64,000 nucleotides of DNA from Calditrichaceae bacterium (GTDB lineage: Bacteria > Calditrichota > Calditrichia > RBG-13-44-9 > J075). The stretch covers positions 1 to 64,000 of the forward strand of contig JABWBP010000008.1 of NCBI GenBank assembly GCA_013360445.1, in the 5' to 3' direction. The notes beneath the pieces are model-generated. The model saw nothing but the letters and a program-made list of their open reading frames with translations, did not search any database and had not been told where the DNA came from. A program made the translations under genes and the position numbers. Within the stretch, counting starts at the first letter, position 1, and each line of letters starts with the position of its first letter. Shown here in pieces: positions 1-8,972 of the stretch.

Positions 1-131
1 TCCTGGGGAGTGTAAGATACTTTGCCCATAAGAGAATCTCCTGGGTTGGTGGTGACACAATATAGCTATTCTCCTATGGTCATATGATACAAACTTACGC
101 TGAACCATCTCCATTGGTTCTCGGAAAACTC

Positions 132-170
132 AAAATTCAGGCCGGGGAGGAAATCTCCGGCCTGAATTTT
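132..170. terminator. Hairpin, probable bidirectional terminator
   Basis: A 14-bp perfect inverted repeat (arms AAAATTCAGGCCGG and its complement, 132-145 and 157-170) encloses an 11-nt loop. The arms start with A4 and end with T4, the form of an intrinsic terminator readable from either strand. It lies upstream of the toxin-antitoxin pair and may end a gene outside the window. Otherwise 1-304 holds nothing I recognise. Confidence 0.5.
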
Positions 171-304
171 AGACCTCGAACAAGGACAACTGAACCGCTT
201 CTGCAACTCCGGCTCCTTCCTGTCAGGCACCCTCTGCACGGTTCCAGAGGGCCAATTTTAATGTTGATTTCTGCGGATATTTTGTTAATTTGTATTAAGT
301 AGTA

Positions 305-529
305 ATGAAGAGAGGCAATACAATGCAAACAATGATTGACGATGCAAAATTGAAAGCATTGCTTAAAGAAGTCATTATAGAAGTTCTTGAGGAAAGAAGT
401 GAGACAATCACCAACTTCTTTGCTGAGATTCTGGAAGACCTCGCCCTGGCGAAGGCCATTCGCGAAGGTGAAAACAGCGAGAAAGTCGGTCGAAAAGAGA
501 TCTTTAAAATACTTGAAGGCCAGCAGTGA
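305..529 (+). CDS. Antitoxin of a RelE/ParE-type pair
   Basis: A 74-residue acidic, helical protein with no recognisable DNA-binding fold beyond a short N-terminal helix. I call it an antitoxin from position: its stop codon overlaps the GTG start of a clear RelE/ParE-family toxin (GTGA overlap at 526-529). The downstream ATG at 323 (Met-Gln-Thr-Met) is an equally good start and would remove six residues. No strong promoter is visible; an AT-rich stretch (262-300) lies just upstream. By analogy with the family it would bind and neutralise the toxin and repress the operon; that is inference. Confidence 0.7.
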   Translation: MKRGNTMQTMIDDAKLKALLKEVIIEVLEERSETITNFFAEILEDLALAKAIREGENSEKVGRKEIFKILEGQQ

Positions 530-792
530 AAACGGAATTCCGCGCCAGCTTCAGAAAGGATCTTAAAAAAATAAAATCAACTCAGGTACTTGATCGAATC
601 CGGGAAGTAATCGAGCATGTGGAAGGTGTAGAAACGATATCTGAAATCAACAACCTTAAGAAGCTTCGGGGAAGCGAAAATTATTATCGAATCAGGCTGG
701 GAGATTTCCGCATCGGATTAAAGATAGCAGACACAATGGTTATCTTTATCCGTTTTTTGCATCGTAAAGAAATTTACAAATATTTTCCTTAA
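526..792 (+). CDS. RelE/ParE-family toxin
   Basis: An 88-residue basic protein with the compact RelE/ParE layout: two N-terminal helices (FRKDLKKI...VLDRIREVIEHV), then the strand series NLKKLRG-ENYYRIRLGDFRIG and C-terminal FIRFLHRKEIYKYFP. The conserved Y-R-I-R-x-G-D-x-R-I core is intact, so the fold should be complete. Members cleave ribosome-bound mRNA or inhibit gyrase; which applies cannot be told from sequence. It starts with GTG inside the antitoxin stop, implying translational coupling. One of five toxin-antitoxin modules in the window. Confidence 0.85.
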   Translation: MKTEFRASFRKDLKKIKSTQVLDRIREVIEHVEGVETISEINNLKKLRGSENYYRIRLGDFRIGLKIADTMVIFIRFLHRKEIYKYFP

Positions 793-831
793 AATATACC
801 CGCCATTGTCTGCTAAAAAACCACCCCATTC

Positions 832-981
832 CACGTTCCCGCCGCCGACGCCAGATTGGCCAATCCCGAAGCGAGACCTTTGGCCCTGGTGTACGAACTC
901 TACGATTTGGCAGTGGAGGGAATCCGGATCGTGGAGGGGCGGCCAAATCACCGTCGAGACGTTTCATGCCTGCCCCTTTGA
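832..981 (+). pseudogene. Orphan coding fragment, possibly methylase C-terminus
   Basis: This frame reads ...ARLANPEARPLALVYELYDLAVEGIRIVEGR... and ends in TGA at 979-981, with a stop upstream and no start codon. The block LVYELYDLxxEGIRIVEG resembles the extreme C-terminus of large restriction-modification methyltransferases (typically LVYxLYGLTxEEIxIVEG). I read it as the tail of a decayed gene; the remainder is absent, and the toxin gene ends only 40 bases upstream. Chance similarity is possible because the fragment has only 49 codons. Confidence 0.35.
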
Positions 982-1038
982 GGTAACGTCTCAACGGTGA
1001 TTGATGCTCATTCAGCTATTCCCAGGGAAATCTCTTCG

Positions 1039-4000
1039 CTACTTCCCCCCCACGCTCAAGCGAATCCCCTCCGAATGCGCGCTGAATTCCGGCGCGTACA
1101 TGCACTGGATGCTGGTGATCCCGTTGGAGAAATCCCCCGCGTGGGTTACCCGCAGGGGGTATTCGAACACGTAAGTCCCTTTGGGCAGCCAGGAGAAGAA
1201 GAAATTGGTAGCGGCGTCGCGGGTGCTCTCGTAATACACCAGCCCGCCCTGGTACTGGCAGCGGGAGAGCACGTTCAGCGGTTCCAGGCCGGCGGCGCGC
1301 ATATCTTTCAGGTGCAGGTACTCCATGTCGCGGTCGGAGCGCAATTCGATGCGCACTTTCAGCAAATCCCCGGGCTTGAGGGCGGTTTTTTCCGTGACCG
1401 GCTTCAGCAGCGGGCCGGTGGGGGAATTTTCCTGCAAAAACACCTGCTTTTGCAGCTTCAAAGGAGTTTCCTGCGGGGTGATTTTATCCAACTGCTCGAA
1501 ATATTGCCAGTAGAGCGCGCCCCAGGCGACTCCTGCATCTTTTTTCGAGACCGCCACGCTGCCCATCTCCGGGGTGATCTCCGCTCCCGGCCAGGCGGTT
1601 TTGAAGTAGCCGGTTCCCGCTTCTACTTTCACGTCCTCCATCTGGGCGGGATCGATTTTCCTGCCTCCCACGCTGATCTCCACCAACTGCTCGCTCTCTA
1701 ACCACTCGCTGCCGCGCAGCAGCAGGGCGTAGCAGGCTTCCGCGGTGGCCTTGGTGGTTTCCCAGTCCTGGGTCTGCTTCTGTTTCAGGAGCCAGGCTTT
1801 CATATCCTCCACGGCCGGGCGGTCGCTGGCCACTTCTTCGAACAGCTCGATCAGCAGCGCCTGGGTCTCGATGGGCGCCTGGTACCAATAGTAGCCCCCG
1901 GCGTTGTCGCGCCAGTACATGCCCATTTCTTCGGAGTGCAGCGCCTTTTCTTTCAGGGATTTGATGATTTTCCCCGCGGTTTCACCGTCGTCCATGCGGT
2001 GCAGCGCCAGGGCGATCATTCCCTGCATGTAGATATTCTGCGGGAGCCAGTACTTCGCCGCCTGGTTTTTCCAGTAGTCGAAGGCGGCCTGATGCGCTTC
2101 CTCCAGGGGGATTTCCAAAAAGAAGCTGCGGGCGTAGAGGTATTGAATCTGGGTGTAGCCGATCTGCTGTTGATCCAGCTTCTGCTTGTTTTTCAGCAGG
2201 TTCTGGTAATCTTCGTTCATCTGCTCGTCTAAATATAGCGTCGCCTTGCGCACCATCTCCATCACCGCCTCATCCTCGCGCATTTCCTTCACGCCGAGGC
2301 GATCTAAATGCCCCAGCCCGGCGACGATGTGACCGGTAACGTAGCGGCTCTCCGGCATCTCCGGGAACCAGGGCCAGCCCCCGCTCTCCGCCTGCATCTG
2401 CTGCAGCTTGCGCAGGGCGCTTTGCAGCTCCGCGGCCATTTTGTTGAGATCGAAGAGCAGCGCCAGCCGGTTTTTGCGCTCGCTCTCGCTCTGCGCCTGC
2501 AACACCCAGGGGGTTTCTTCCAACAGCAGCGCTTTCAACTCCTGGTTCTTTTCTAAGTTGGAGAGCAGCGCCCCGGTATCCTCTCTTTTCCAACTGTCGA
2601 ACACGCGCTTGATTTTGGGGCTGGAATTGACCAGGTGCGCGGCGATGCTGTTGGCGTAGTAGCGGCTGAAAATCTGCTCCGAGCACTCGTAGGGGAACTC
2701 CATCATATAGGGCAGGGCCTGGATGGCGTACCAGGCCGGGTTGGAGGTGAACTCCAGGGTGAGGCGCTGGTGGCGCAGGGTTTTGGATTGGCCGGATTGC
2801 AGCAGCTTCTCCATCCGGAAGGTTTTGCTCTGCGCCCCGCGCAGCGGCAGGGGAAGGGATTCGGTGACCAACATGCGGTTGGTGAGCACCGGGAGGATGT
2901 TTTCTTCCCCGTCGGAGAAATTTTCGGTTTTGGCGATCATCCGGCAGGCGACCGCCTGCACCCCCTCGGGAATGGCGAGATTCCAGGCCAGCGGCGCGCT
3001 CTGCCCGGCCTTCACGCTGAAATTAACCGTGGGCGCGGCATTGCCGAACTGCGCATCTACCGGCTGCATGGTCAGGGCATCGAAAAGCTGTAAAACGGCG
3101 CTGCCGGAGAGGTCGTTGTCGCTCAAATTGGAAACCTTGCCGGTGACGGTGATGCGATCCCCTTCCCGGAAAAAGCGCGGCAGGTTGGGCATCACCATCA
3201 ACTCCTTCTGGGTGACCACGCTGTTTTCCGTGAGGGCGAATTGCAAATCTTGGGTGTGGGAAAATCCCAAAAATTTCCAGCGGGTGAGCGCCTCCGGCAT
3301 GGTGAAGGAGAGAATGATCTCGCCCTCGGCGTTGGTCTCCAGGTGGGGATAGAAGAAGGCGGTCTCGTTGAGGTTGGCGCGCACCTGCACCCCTTCAAAG
3401 GCGCCCGCCGGGGGCTGGCCCACTTCCGGCCGGCCGGCGCCCTCTCCGGTAGAAGGCTCCGCCGCAAGGAAGCTCACTTCCTCTTCCGCCGGGGCGGGGG
3501 CGGCGGCTTTGGCGTAATCTGCGTCCTCCGCCGGCGCGCCGGGCGCAAAGGTTTGCACCCCCATACGCGGCATCGCCCCGCCGCGCCCGCCTCCCCGCCC
3601 TTCCATGACGTAACCGAAGTACCCGTAGCCGGCAGACCAGTCCAACTGGTCGTAATTGCGGTAGAGGAAGCTGAGATAGCGGTTCCACTCCTTGCCGCTG
3701 GCGGAAAAGGTGTTGTGGGAGAAGGCGGAGCGGGATTCCATGCGCCCGCGGGAGGGCGCGGCGGCGTAGGGATAGATATCGAACTGCCAGCCGTGGTATT
3801 TGAAAGCGTCCAAGGAGGCGTCGTACATCGCCGCGAGCATCTCCGCGGCCACTTTTTCACCCTTCGGGCCGGAAATTTTCAGCTTCCACTCTTCCGGCTG
3901 GCCGGGCTTCAGCTTGTCGCGGAAGGTTTCGTAGGTGATCTTCAGATCCTTGTTCGACCAGGGAACCCGCACCAATTCGGAAGTGCTTTGCGCCCGCCCG

Positions 4001-7000
4001 TACTTCACAAAAAAGATGCTGAAGCTGAAATTCCCCCGCTCGTTTTCGGTGATGGGGATTTTCAGATCATTTTTATTCTGCCCGGTGCGAATCCAGCGCG
4101 ATTCCACCGCCTCGCCGGGGCGATAGATTTCCAACAGGGCGTGCACCTCCGGCGCGGCGCTGCCCCAGGAGAAGTGCGCGGTCTCGCCCGGCTCTCCCCC
4201 CGCCTTCACCGGGGCATGCCAGGAGAGCGCGTGCGCGGGCACCGCCTTTTCTTTCAGGGAGTAGAGGGAGAAGAATTTGAGCACTTTGATCTCCTCCCCG
4301 AATTTATCTTTGGTAATCAGTTCGGCAGCATAGCGCCCCTGGGGCCGGGCGGCTAATTTTTCGAGGGTGAAGGATTTCTCCCTGCCGGTATCGAAGCGGT
4401 ATTCCATTACCTGCGCGCCGCGCTCCCAGGTTCGGAAATCGTCCTCGTTGTCGTACACGTCCTGCGGGAAGGCGCGGTAGTATTCCTCTTTGCTGAGAAT
4501 GAAGCGATCCGGTTTTTCCCACAGCCGGTTGCGGAAAATCCGCCCGGGGTCTTTCAGGGCGTAGATGAAGATGGTTCCCCCGGCCGGCTCGAACTCCCCG
4601 TTCAAATTTTGAGTGCTCAGCTTGATGTCCGGCAGCGCCTCGCGGTTGAGGGTTTCCGGCATTTCCATATCCGCCGCTAAGGCCACGTAGCCCACCTGCG
4701 CCACGGTTTGGGCGCTGCGGGTCTCCCCCCCTAAGTCGGTCACGTCCGCATACACGGTGTAGTGGAACACCGGCAACTGCGCTTTGGGGATGGCGGGATC
4801 GGCAATGGCGACGAAATCGATGCTGAACTCGCCCTTTTCATCGCTGCGGGTAACCCCGTTGGCGATTTCCACCTCTTCGGAATGCCAGCCCGGCCAGCGC
4901 CACCATCCCCACCAGTCGTAGGGGAAAATGGTTTTGCGCACCACCCGGTACTGCACCGCGCCGTTGTCGATCACCGACCCGGCGTAAGCCTTCGCCGCGC
5001 CTTTGACGGTAACGGTATCGTCTAATCGAAAGCTGCCGGTAACCGGGGAAAAGGTCACTTCAAATTTGGGGCGTTTGTACTCTTCCATGGAGATGGCGGC
5101 GCTGCCGCTCTCGTTGCGCAGGTACATCACGCCGGTCAATCCCCCGGAGGGCAGGGTGAATGTGCCGGAGAAGGTTCCGTATTCATTAGTGGTCAATATC
5201 AAATCGGCGACTTTTTGATTGTTCGCGTCATAGAGCGTCACGGTAGTCTGCCGCCGGCTAACCACCTCGTTGGTTTTCCCCTTGCTGCGCAACAGGATGC
5301 CTTTGAAATGCAGGGTTTGCCCGGGGCGGTAAATGGAGCGGTCGGTGAAGAAGAAGGTGCGCTCCACGCTGCGCTCTTCCTGCACCCGGGGATAGCGCGG
5401 CCCGGCGCTGAAGTGGTCTTCCGGGAAGAGGCGGTCGTTTTTTGTGCGGAAGTCGATGCGGTAGCGCCCGTAGCGCAGGTCTTTGGGCAGTTCCCCGATG
5501 CGGAAATAGCCGTTCTGGTCGCTGGTGTAACGGTCGCTTTGCACCTCCACGGCTTTGCGGAGGGATTTGTCATAGGTTTCGATCCAGAGTTGCGCGGTCA
5601 CGCCGGGCAGGGGGTTGCCGCGGTCGCGGTCGAACACGTAAAAACCGCTCTGCCCATCGGCTTCGAACTTTTGCGCGTAACCCAGGCGGGAAATCCAGGT
5701 ATTGCCTAAGGCCGCGGCCTGGCCCTCCATGGAAAAATCCGCCGTGGTGCCCAACAGGATGGCGTAATATCCTGCGGGCAGTTCCGGCATTTTGATCTCC
5801 ACCGCGTGGGAGTGGTAGTCGCCGTCGTCGGGCAGGGAGAGCGACCACTCCTTAGCGGCGGGGCGGTTGAGATAGTATTTGATCCAGCGTTCGGTATCGT
5901 AGCGCTGCTCCTGCTCAAGTTTCTTGATTTCTTCCGGCGAGGTTGGCACGATGCGCAGGTAAACCGTGCCCACGTTCTGGTATTTCACCAGGGCGCGGAA
6001 GGGCTGCTCCGGCAGGTTGATCTTCTCCACCGCGATGGAGAGGGACTTCTGGGCGATTTGCGCCTGCAAGGCGCGGCAGTTTTGCGCTCCCTCGGAATCG
6101 GGGAAGCGCTTGATCGCTTCCTCGCAAAGCTGGTACGCCTTTTTGCGCTCCCATTTGCGGGCCTGGTTCTGGGGATTTTCCGGCAGCCCCGGCTGGTAGG
6201 CGGCGCTCTGTTCAAAATAATAAGCGGCGATTTCGTAGGAGACCCAGGTGGAAATGGGGAATTTGAGATGATTTTGTTCCAATTCCTCCAGCGCCCGCAC
6301 GTAGAGGGAATCTTTCAGTTGATGAACGGAATTCTCCCGGGCGAATTTCAAACGCTTCAAATCCACGTCCACCAGCGCATCCGGGCCATCATCGGTCAGG
6401 TGAAAGGTCAGCAGGTCTTGCAGCAGGCGCAGGGCGTAAAATTTGAGCGCCAGGGAATCGGGAGTGGTGAATTTGGCGTCCGTGAACTGCGCCGCGGGGA
6501 GAAAGACCTCTTCACCGCGCATGTGGAACTGCTCCGCCGGGCGGGTGAGGTAGCTTTGGTCGTTCATGAAGAAGTCCACCGCCCGGTGCGCCAGCAGATC
6601 GTAAAGGGTGGGGCGGAAGGTGCGCGACCCCGGCTGGGCGACCAGGATGGGGTCGAATTCCTTCAGGGAAGTACTTTTCAGTCGGTCAGAATCTGTTAGT
6701 GAAGCCTGGTACAACGCGATGGTGGTTTCCAGAAACTTTTTCGCGTCCCAGGTGCTGATGTCCTTCTGGTCGAAGCCCGCGGTCTGGGTGCGATCCAAAA
6801 TTTTATACATATTACCCTGGAAATAACTCCAGTAAGATTCCGCGAGCATGGATTGCAGCACCGGTTTCATGGGAAAATCGCTGCCGGCAATCTCTTTTTC
6901 CAACTCCCGGATCTGCTTCAGCAAAGCGTCTTCCTCGAAGGTAGATTGCAGGCGGGTGCGGTACATCAGCACCTTGAGCATCTGCACGGAGTTGCCCTCT

Positions 7001-7200
7001 TTTTTCGCCGTCCGGTAGATTTTCTCCAGCACTTCCAGGGCCGAGCGGGGCAGCCCTTGCTGGCTCAAAGAGTCCACTTGCTGCCATTCTGTGTGAAAAT
7101 CCCCCATAGTTTTCCCCTTTTCCTTTTGCTGGGAATAAATGATCCCGGCCAATCCCAGGAGCACAAGCAATGCCGCCAATAAAGACATTTTTTTCATCAT
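1039..7200 (-). CDS. Thioester-containing alpha-2-macroglobulin family protein
   Basis: A 2053-residue exported protein. It begins with a signal peptide (MMKKMSLLAALLVLLGLAGIIYS). An N-terminal helical, TPR-like part (about 30-400) is followed by macroglobulin beta-sandwich domains, including the motif FFFTDRSIYRPGQTLHFKG of the MG2 domain. A glycine-rich, low-complexity insert lies near residues 1200-1260 (GRGGGRGGAMPRM), then the bait/A2M region, and the thioester motif Cys-Ser-Glu-Gln at 1506-1509 (codons 2674-2685), followed by an alpha-alpha toroid. The family traps proteases by covalent capture through the Cys-Gln thioester, acting as a cell-surface or periplasmic guard. Unlike the proteobacterial arrangement there is no penicillin-binding protein PbpC beside it; it appears monocistronic. 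A lipobox is not present, so it is probably soluble or anchored by the uncleaved signal. Identity is sure; substrate is unknown. Confidence 0.95.
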   Translation of the reverse strand: MMKKMSLLAALLVLLGLAGIIYSQQKEKGKTMGDFHTEWQQVDSLSQQGLPRSALEVLEKIYRTAKKEGNSVQMLKVLMYRTRLQSTFEEDALLKQIRELEKEIAGSDFPMKPVLQSMLAESYWSYFQGNMYKILDRTQTAGFDQKDISTWDAKKFLETTIALYQASLTDSDRLKSTSLKEFDPILVAQPGSRTFRPTLYDLLAHRAVDFFMNDQSYLTRPAEQFHMRGEEVFLPAAQFTDAKFTTPDSLALKFYALRLLQDLLTFHLTDDGPDALVDVDLKRLKFARENSVHQLKDSLYVRALEELEQNHLKFPISTWVSYEIAAYYFEQSAAYQPGLPENPQNQARKWERKKAYQLCEEAIKRFPDSEGAQNCRALQAQIAQKSLSIAVEKINLPEQPFRALVKYQNVGTVYLRIVPTSPEEIKKLEQEQRYDTERWIKYYLNRPAAKEWSLSLPDDGDYHSHAVEIKMPELPAGYYAILLGTTADFSMEGQAAALGNTWISRLGYAQKFEADGQSGFYVFDRDRGNPLPGVTAQLWIETYDKSLRKAVEVQSDRYTSDQNGYFRIGELPKDLRYGRYRIDFRTKNDRLFPEDHFSAGPRYPRVQEERSVERTFFFTDRSIYRPGQTLHFKGILLRSKGKTNEVVSRRQTTVTLYDANNQKVADLILTTNEYGTFSGTFTLPSGGLTGVMYLRNESGSAAISMEEYKRPKFEVTFSPVTGSFRLDDTVTVKGAAKAYAGSVIDNGAVQYRVVRKTIFPYDWWGWWRWPGWHSEEVEIANGVTRSDEKGEFSIDFVAIADPAIPKAQLPVFHYTVYADVTDLGGETRSAQTVAQVGYVALAADMEMPETLNREALPDIKLSTQNLNGEFEPAGGTIFIYALKDPGRIFRNRLWEKPDRFILSKEEYYRAFPQDVYDNEDDFRTWERGAQVMEYRFDTGREKSFTLEKLAARPQGRYAAELITKDKFGEEIKVLKFFSLYSLKEKAVPAHALSWHAPVKAGGEPGETAHFSWGSAAPEVHALLEIYRPGEAVESRWIRTGQNKNDLKIPITENERGNFSFSIFFVKYGRAQSTSELVRVPWSNKDLKITYETFRDKLKPGQPEEWKLKISGPKGEKVAAEMLAAMYDASLDAFKYHGWQFDIYPYAAAPSRGRMESRSAFSHNTFSASGKEWNRYLSFLYRNYDQLDWSAGYGYFGYVMEGRGGGRGGAMPRMGVQTFAPGAPAEDADYAKAAAPAPAEEEVSFLAAEPSTGEGAGRPEVGQPPAGAFEGVQVRANLNETAFFYPHLETNAEGEIILSFTMPEALTRWKFLGFSHTQDLQFALTENSVVTQKELMVMPNLPRFFREGDRITVTGKVSNLSDNDLSGSAVLQLFDALTMQPVDAQFGNAAPTVNFSVKAGQSAPLAWNLAIPEGVQAVACRMIAKTENFSDGEENILPVLTNRMLVTESLPLPLRGAQSKTFRMEKLLQSGQSKTLRHQRLTLEFTSNPAWYAIQALPYMMEFPYECSEQIFSRYYANSIAAHLVNSSPKIKRVFDSWKREDTGALLSNLEKNQELKALLLEETPWVLQAQSESERKNRLALLFDLNKMAAELQSALRKLQQMQAESGGWPWFPEMPESRYVTGHIVAGLGHLDRLGVKEMREDEAVMEMVRKATLYLDEQMNEDYQNLLKNKQKLDQQQIGYTQIQYLYARSFFLEIPLEEAHQAAFDYWKNQAAKYWLPQNIYMQGMIALALHRMDDGETAGKIIKSLKEKALHSEEMGMYWRDNAGGYYWYQAPIETQALLIELFEEVASDRPAVEDMKAWLLKQKQTQDWETTKATAEACYALLLRGSEWLESEQLVEISVGGRKIDPAQMEDVKVEAGTGYFKTAWPGAEITPEMGSVAVSKKDAGVAWGALYWQYFEQLDKITPQETPLKLQKQVFLQENSPTGPLLKPVTEKTALKPGDLLKVRIELRSDRDMEYLHLKDMRAAGLEPLNVLSRCQYQGGLVYYESTRDAATNFFFSWLPKGTYVFEYPLRVTHAGDFSNGITSIQCMYAPEFSAHSEGIRLSVGGK

Positions 7201-7289
7201 TGATTATCGATCCTCACGTTGAGTGTTTAGAAACGCGCAGGTTGCAAACAAAGCTCAGCGCGTAAGAAACTGTCATTTCCTTTTCGCGC

Positions 7290-7345
7290 GGCGCCCCCTG
7301 CCCCTTGCGCCATGCGCTATGCTCCATGCACCATGCGCCCGGCGC
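7290..7345. repeat. Short-unit repeat, CATGCxCY family
   Basis: About five imperfect 8-nt units of the form (C)ATGCxCY follow each other (GCCATGCGCTATGCTCCATGCACCATGCGC in pieces around 7308-7337). It belongs to the group of short-unit intergenic repeats scattered through this window, but no second copy of this family was seen here. The rest of 7201-7475 shows no gene. Confidence 0.5.
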
Positions 7346-7475
7346 TAATCCCCGAAACGCGGGAATATTTGCGGAGTTCGCAATATCGCATATTAACCGG
7401 AATATATCTACAAAGAATTGCGAAAGTTCGGCGGAGACGGTGGAGGGAGAGTATCCGGCGGATATTAAAAATAAC

Positions 7476-7505
7476 TTGACACCGCAGCGGGCTTAGGAAT
7501 ATATA
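7476..7505 (+). promoter_or_regulatory. Sigma-70-like promoter
   Basis: A perfect TTGACA (7476-7481) is separated by 18 bases from TATATA (7500-7505). It points at the broken outer-membrane barrel gene starting about 60 bases downstream. Confidence 0.6.
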
Positions 7506-7575
7506 TTACCTGGGGAATAATTCTGGAGGACTCAGGAATATTGCAAGGCAAAAACACAGCTTGATGAGGATATGG

Positions 7576-8247
7576 ATGAACATATTCGGTTGGATTGCCG
7601 CCTTTATACTGTTCGGGCTGGTTAGCGGCGGCGGTTATGCGCAGGAAACCGGGGAGAGCAAACCTCGGAAGCCCGCCCGCCCCACTTCCACCTCGCCGAC
7701 CTGAAGCGGCTGACCCGGGGAAGGGGCGCCGCTCCGGGGGAGCGGAATTCATACCCGCTGGGTAGTGTCCGGGCGCTACGTGGACACGGAACTGGAGCGC
7801 CCGCGCTGGCGGTTTACCCTGAACTACCGGCTGAACCGGCGGTTGCAAATCGGGGTGGAGTACAATCCCGCGGCCGGCGAGGTCGGCCCGCTGGCCAGCC
7901 TGTTCCTGCTCACGGAAAGCGATCGCCGTCCCGCAGTGTTCCTGGGTACCAGCTCCGACCGCATCGGCTCGCCGGAAGGAACCCAATCCTACTACCTCAC
8001 GGTTGCGAAATTGCTGCCGGCGCTGCCGGTATCTGCTTACGCCAGTTTGAATTATTCGGAGTGGGACGGGGAGTTCAATTTCCCGTTTGGGGGGAGCCTG
8101 GAGTTCGGCAGGGGCATTTCCGCCCGCGCGATGTACGACGGCCGGAGAACCCATTTATTGCTGAATTACTTTCCCCACCGCTACGGCGTAAGTTTGATCT
8201 ACGCCTGGCTGGAAAATTTCGGCGTCGCATTCGCAGTGGGACTCTAA
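7576..8247 (+). pseudogene. Outer-membrane beta-barrel protein, frame disrupted twice
   Basis: The N-terminus is a good signal peptide (MNIFGWIAAFILFGLVSGGGYAQ) preceded by GAGGA at 7567-7571; the ATG at 7564 is a weaker alternative. This frame stops at TGA 7702-7704. The coding signal then seems to pass to the +2 frame (HFHLADLKRL, about 7679-7710) and returns to the first frame near 7735 (IHTRWVVSGRYVDTELERPRW...). From there it runs to 8247 as alternating hydrophobic/polar strands (FTLNYRLNRRLQIGVEYNP, SYYLTVAKLLP, HLLLNYFPHRYGVSLIYAW) typical of a small barrel with a hydrophobic C-terminal residue. The switch region contains G runs, so assembly errors are as likely as true decay. Function unknown; the family is not named by anything I can see. 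Confidence 0.5.
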
Positions 8248-8321
8248 TTCATTTCAGTGGAGGGTTTTTAAGAAAATGTTCGGCAAGCAAGTATGTTACC
8301 CCCGGCGTTGCTAAAAACTGC

Positions 8322-8351
8322 TTGACATCTGATACGGCAACGCCGTATTAT
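8322..8351 (+). promoter_or_regulatory. HigBA promoter with internal operator
   Basis: TTGACA (8322-8327) and TATTAT (8346-8351) are spaced by 18 bases. A perfect inverted repeat, ATACGGC-AAC-GCCGTAT (8332-8348), fills the spacer and overlaps the -10 element: the position expected for a repressor that blocks RNA polymerase. The likely transcription start, six to seven bases after the -10, coincides with the toxin ATG at 8357, so the message would be leaderless. Confidence 0.75.
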
Positions 8352-8356
8352 TGCCC

Positions 8357-8668
8357 ATGATATTCATTGAGACCACGATTTTTACGAAACTGATCGAGAA
8401 CTACTTGGATGATGATGAATATCTGGGATTACAAAAATATCTGCTCAAATATCCTGATAAGGGAGACATTATACCGGGTACCGGCGGGGTGAGGAAACTC
8501 CGATGGTTAGTGTCAGGTAAAGGCAAAAGAGGTGGTATTCGGGTCATTTATTACTGGAAAAAACAAGATGAGGAAATATGGATGTTGACCGTCTATGAGA
8601 AGAGTGAAAAAAGTACGATTCCCAACCATATCATTAAAAAGATTGCCGAGGAAATTAAAAATGCCTAA
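8357..8668 (+). CDS. HigB/RelE-type toxin
   Basis: A 103-residue protein with the HigB2/RelE pattern: an N-terminal strand (MIFIETTIFTKLI), the conserved stretch GDIIPGTGGVRKLRW, then GKGKRGGIRVIYYW and LLTVYEKSEK-like C-terminal strand (WMLTVYEKSEKSTI). The R-K-L-R-W and GG-x-R-V-I-Y-Y-W motifs are diagnostic of this toxin group, which act as ribosome-dependent mRNA endonucleases. The toxin comes first, as in hig loci, and its end overlaps the antitoxin start by 8 bases. A TTG six bases upstream is in frame, but ATG at 8357 fits the promoter geometry better. Confidence 0.9.
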   Translation: MIFIETTIFTKLIENYLDDDEYLGLQKYLLKYPDKGDIIPGTGGVRKLRWLVSGKGKRGGIRVIYYWKKQDEEIWMLTVYEKSEKSTIPNHIIKKIAEEIKNA

Positions 8669-8948
8669 ACGAGATATTGGATTAGAAATTCTGGAAGGCC
8701 TTCAAGAAATTAAAGCCTACAAAGCAGGCCAACTGAAATTAAGAACGCGTAAATTAGAAGAACCGTCTTCTGCGAAAGAGATACGTTCGAGGCTGAAATT
8801 ATCACAGGCGGCGTTTGCGGCTTTAATGGGTGTTAGCCTGCGAACGGTTCAGGATTGGGAACAGGGGCGTCGTAAGCCAAGTGGGCCTGCAAAATCTTTA
8901 TTACGGATTGCAGAACTCTATCCAGAAGTTTTCCTGAACTTTGTATAG
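8661..8948 (+). CDS. HigA/NadS-type helix-turn-helix antitoxin
   Basis: A 95-residue protein: an N-terminal toxin-binding segment (DIGLEILEGLQEIKAYKAGQ) and a C-terminal XRE-type helix-turn-helix (KLSQAAFAALMGVSLRTVQDWEQGRRKPSGPAKSLLRI). The motif V-S-x-R-T-V-Q-x-W-E-Q-G-R-R-x-P is the recognition-helix region of the NadS/HigA2 group. It should neutralise the upstream toxin and repress the operon through the inverted repeat at 8332-8348. Start chosen at ATG 8661 because it begins the conserved MPKRDIG block; longer frames start inside the toxin. Confidence 0.9.
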   Translation: MPKRDIGLEILEGLQEIKAYKAGQLKLRTRKLEEPSSAKEIRSRLKLSQAAFAALMGVSLRTVQDWEQGRRKPSGPAKSLLRIAELYPEVFLNFV

Positions 8949-8972
8949 GTCGGTATTCCTAACAAGCTTAAA

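Noticed and set aside
3241-4356. A 371-codon plus-strand frame inside the alpha-2-macroglobulin gene, and several similar frames elsewhere.
   Set aside because: They are antisense shadows of a GC-rich gene; the minus-strand protein is complete with signal and family motifs.
7465-8154. A long open frame on the minus strand opposite the broken barrel gene.
   Set aside because: Its composition is Pro/Arg/Gly-rich with no fold pattern, it has no ribosome-binding site, and the plus strand carries the better coding signal, signal peptide and promoter.
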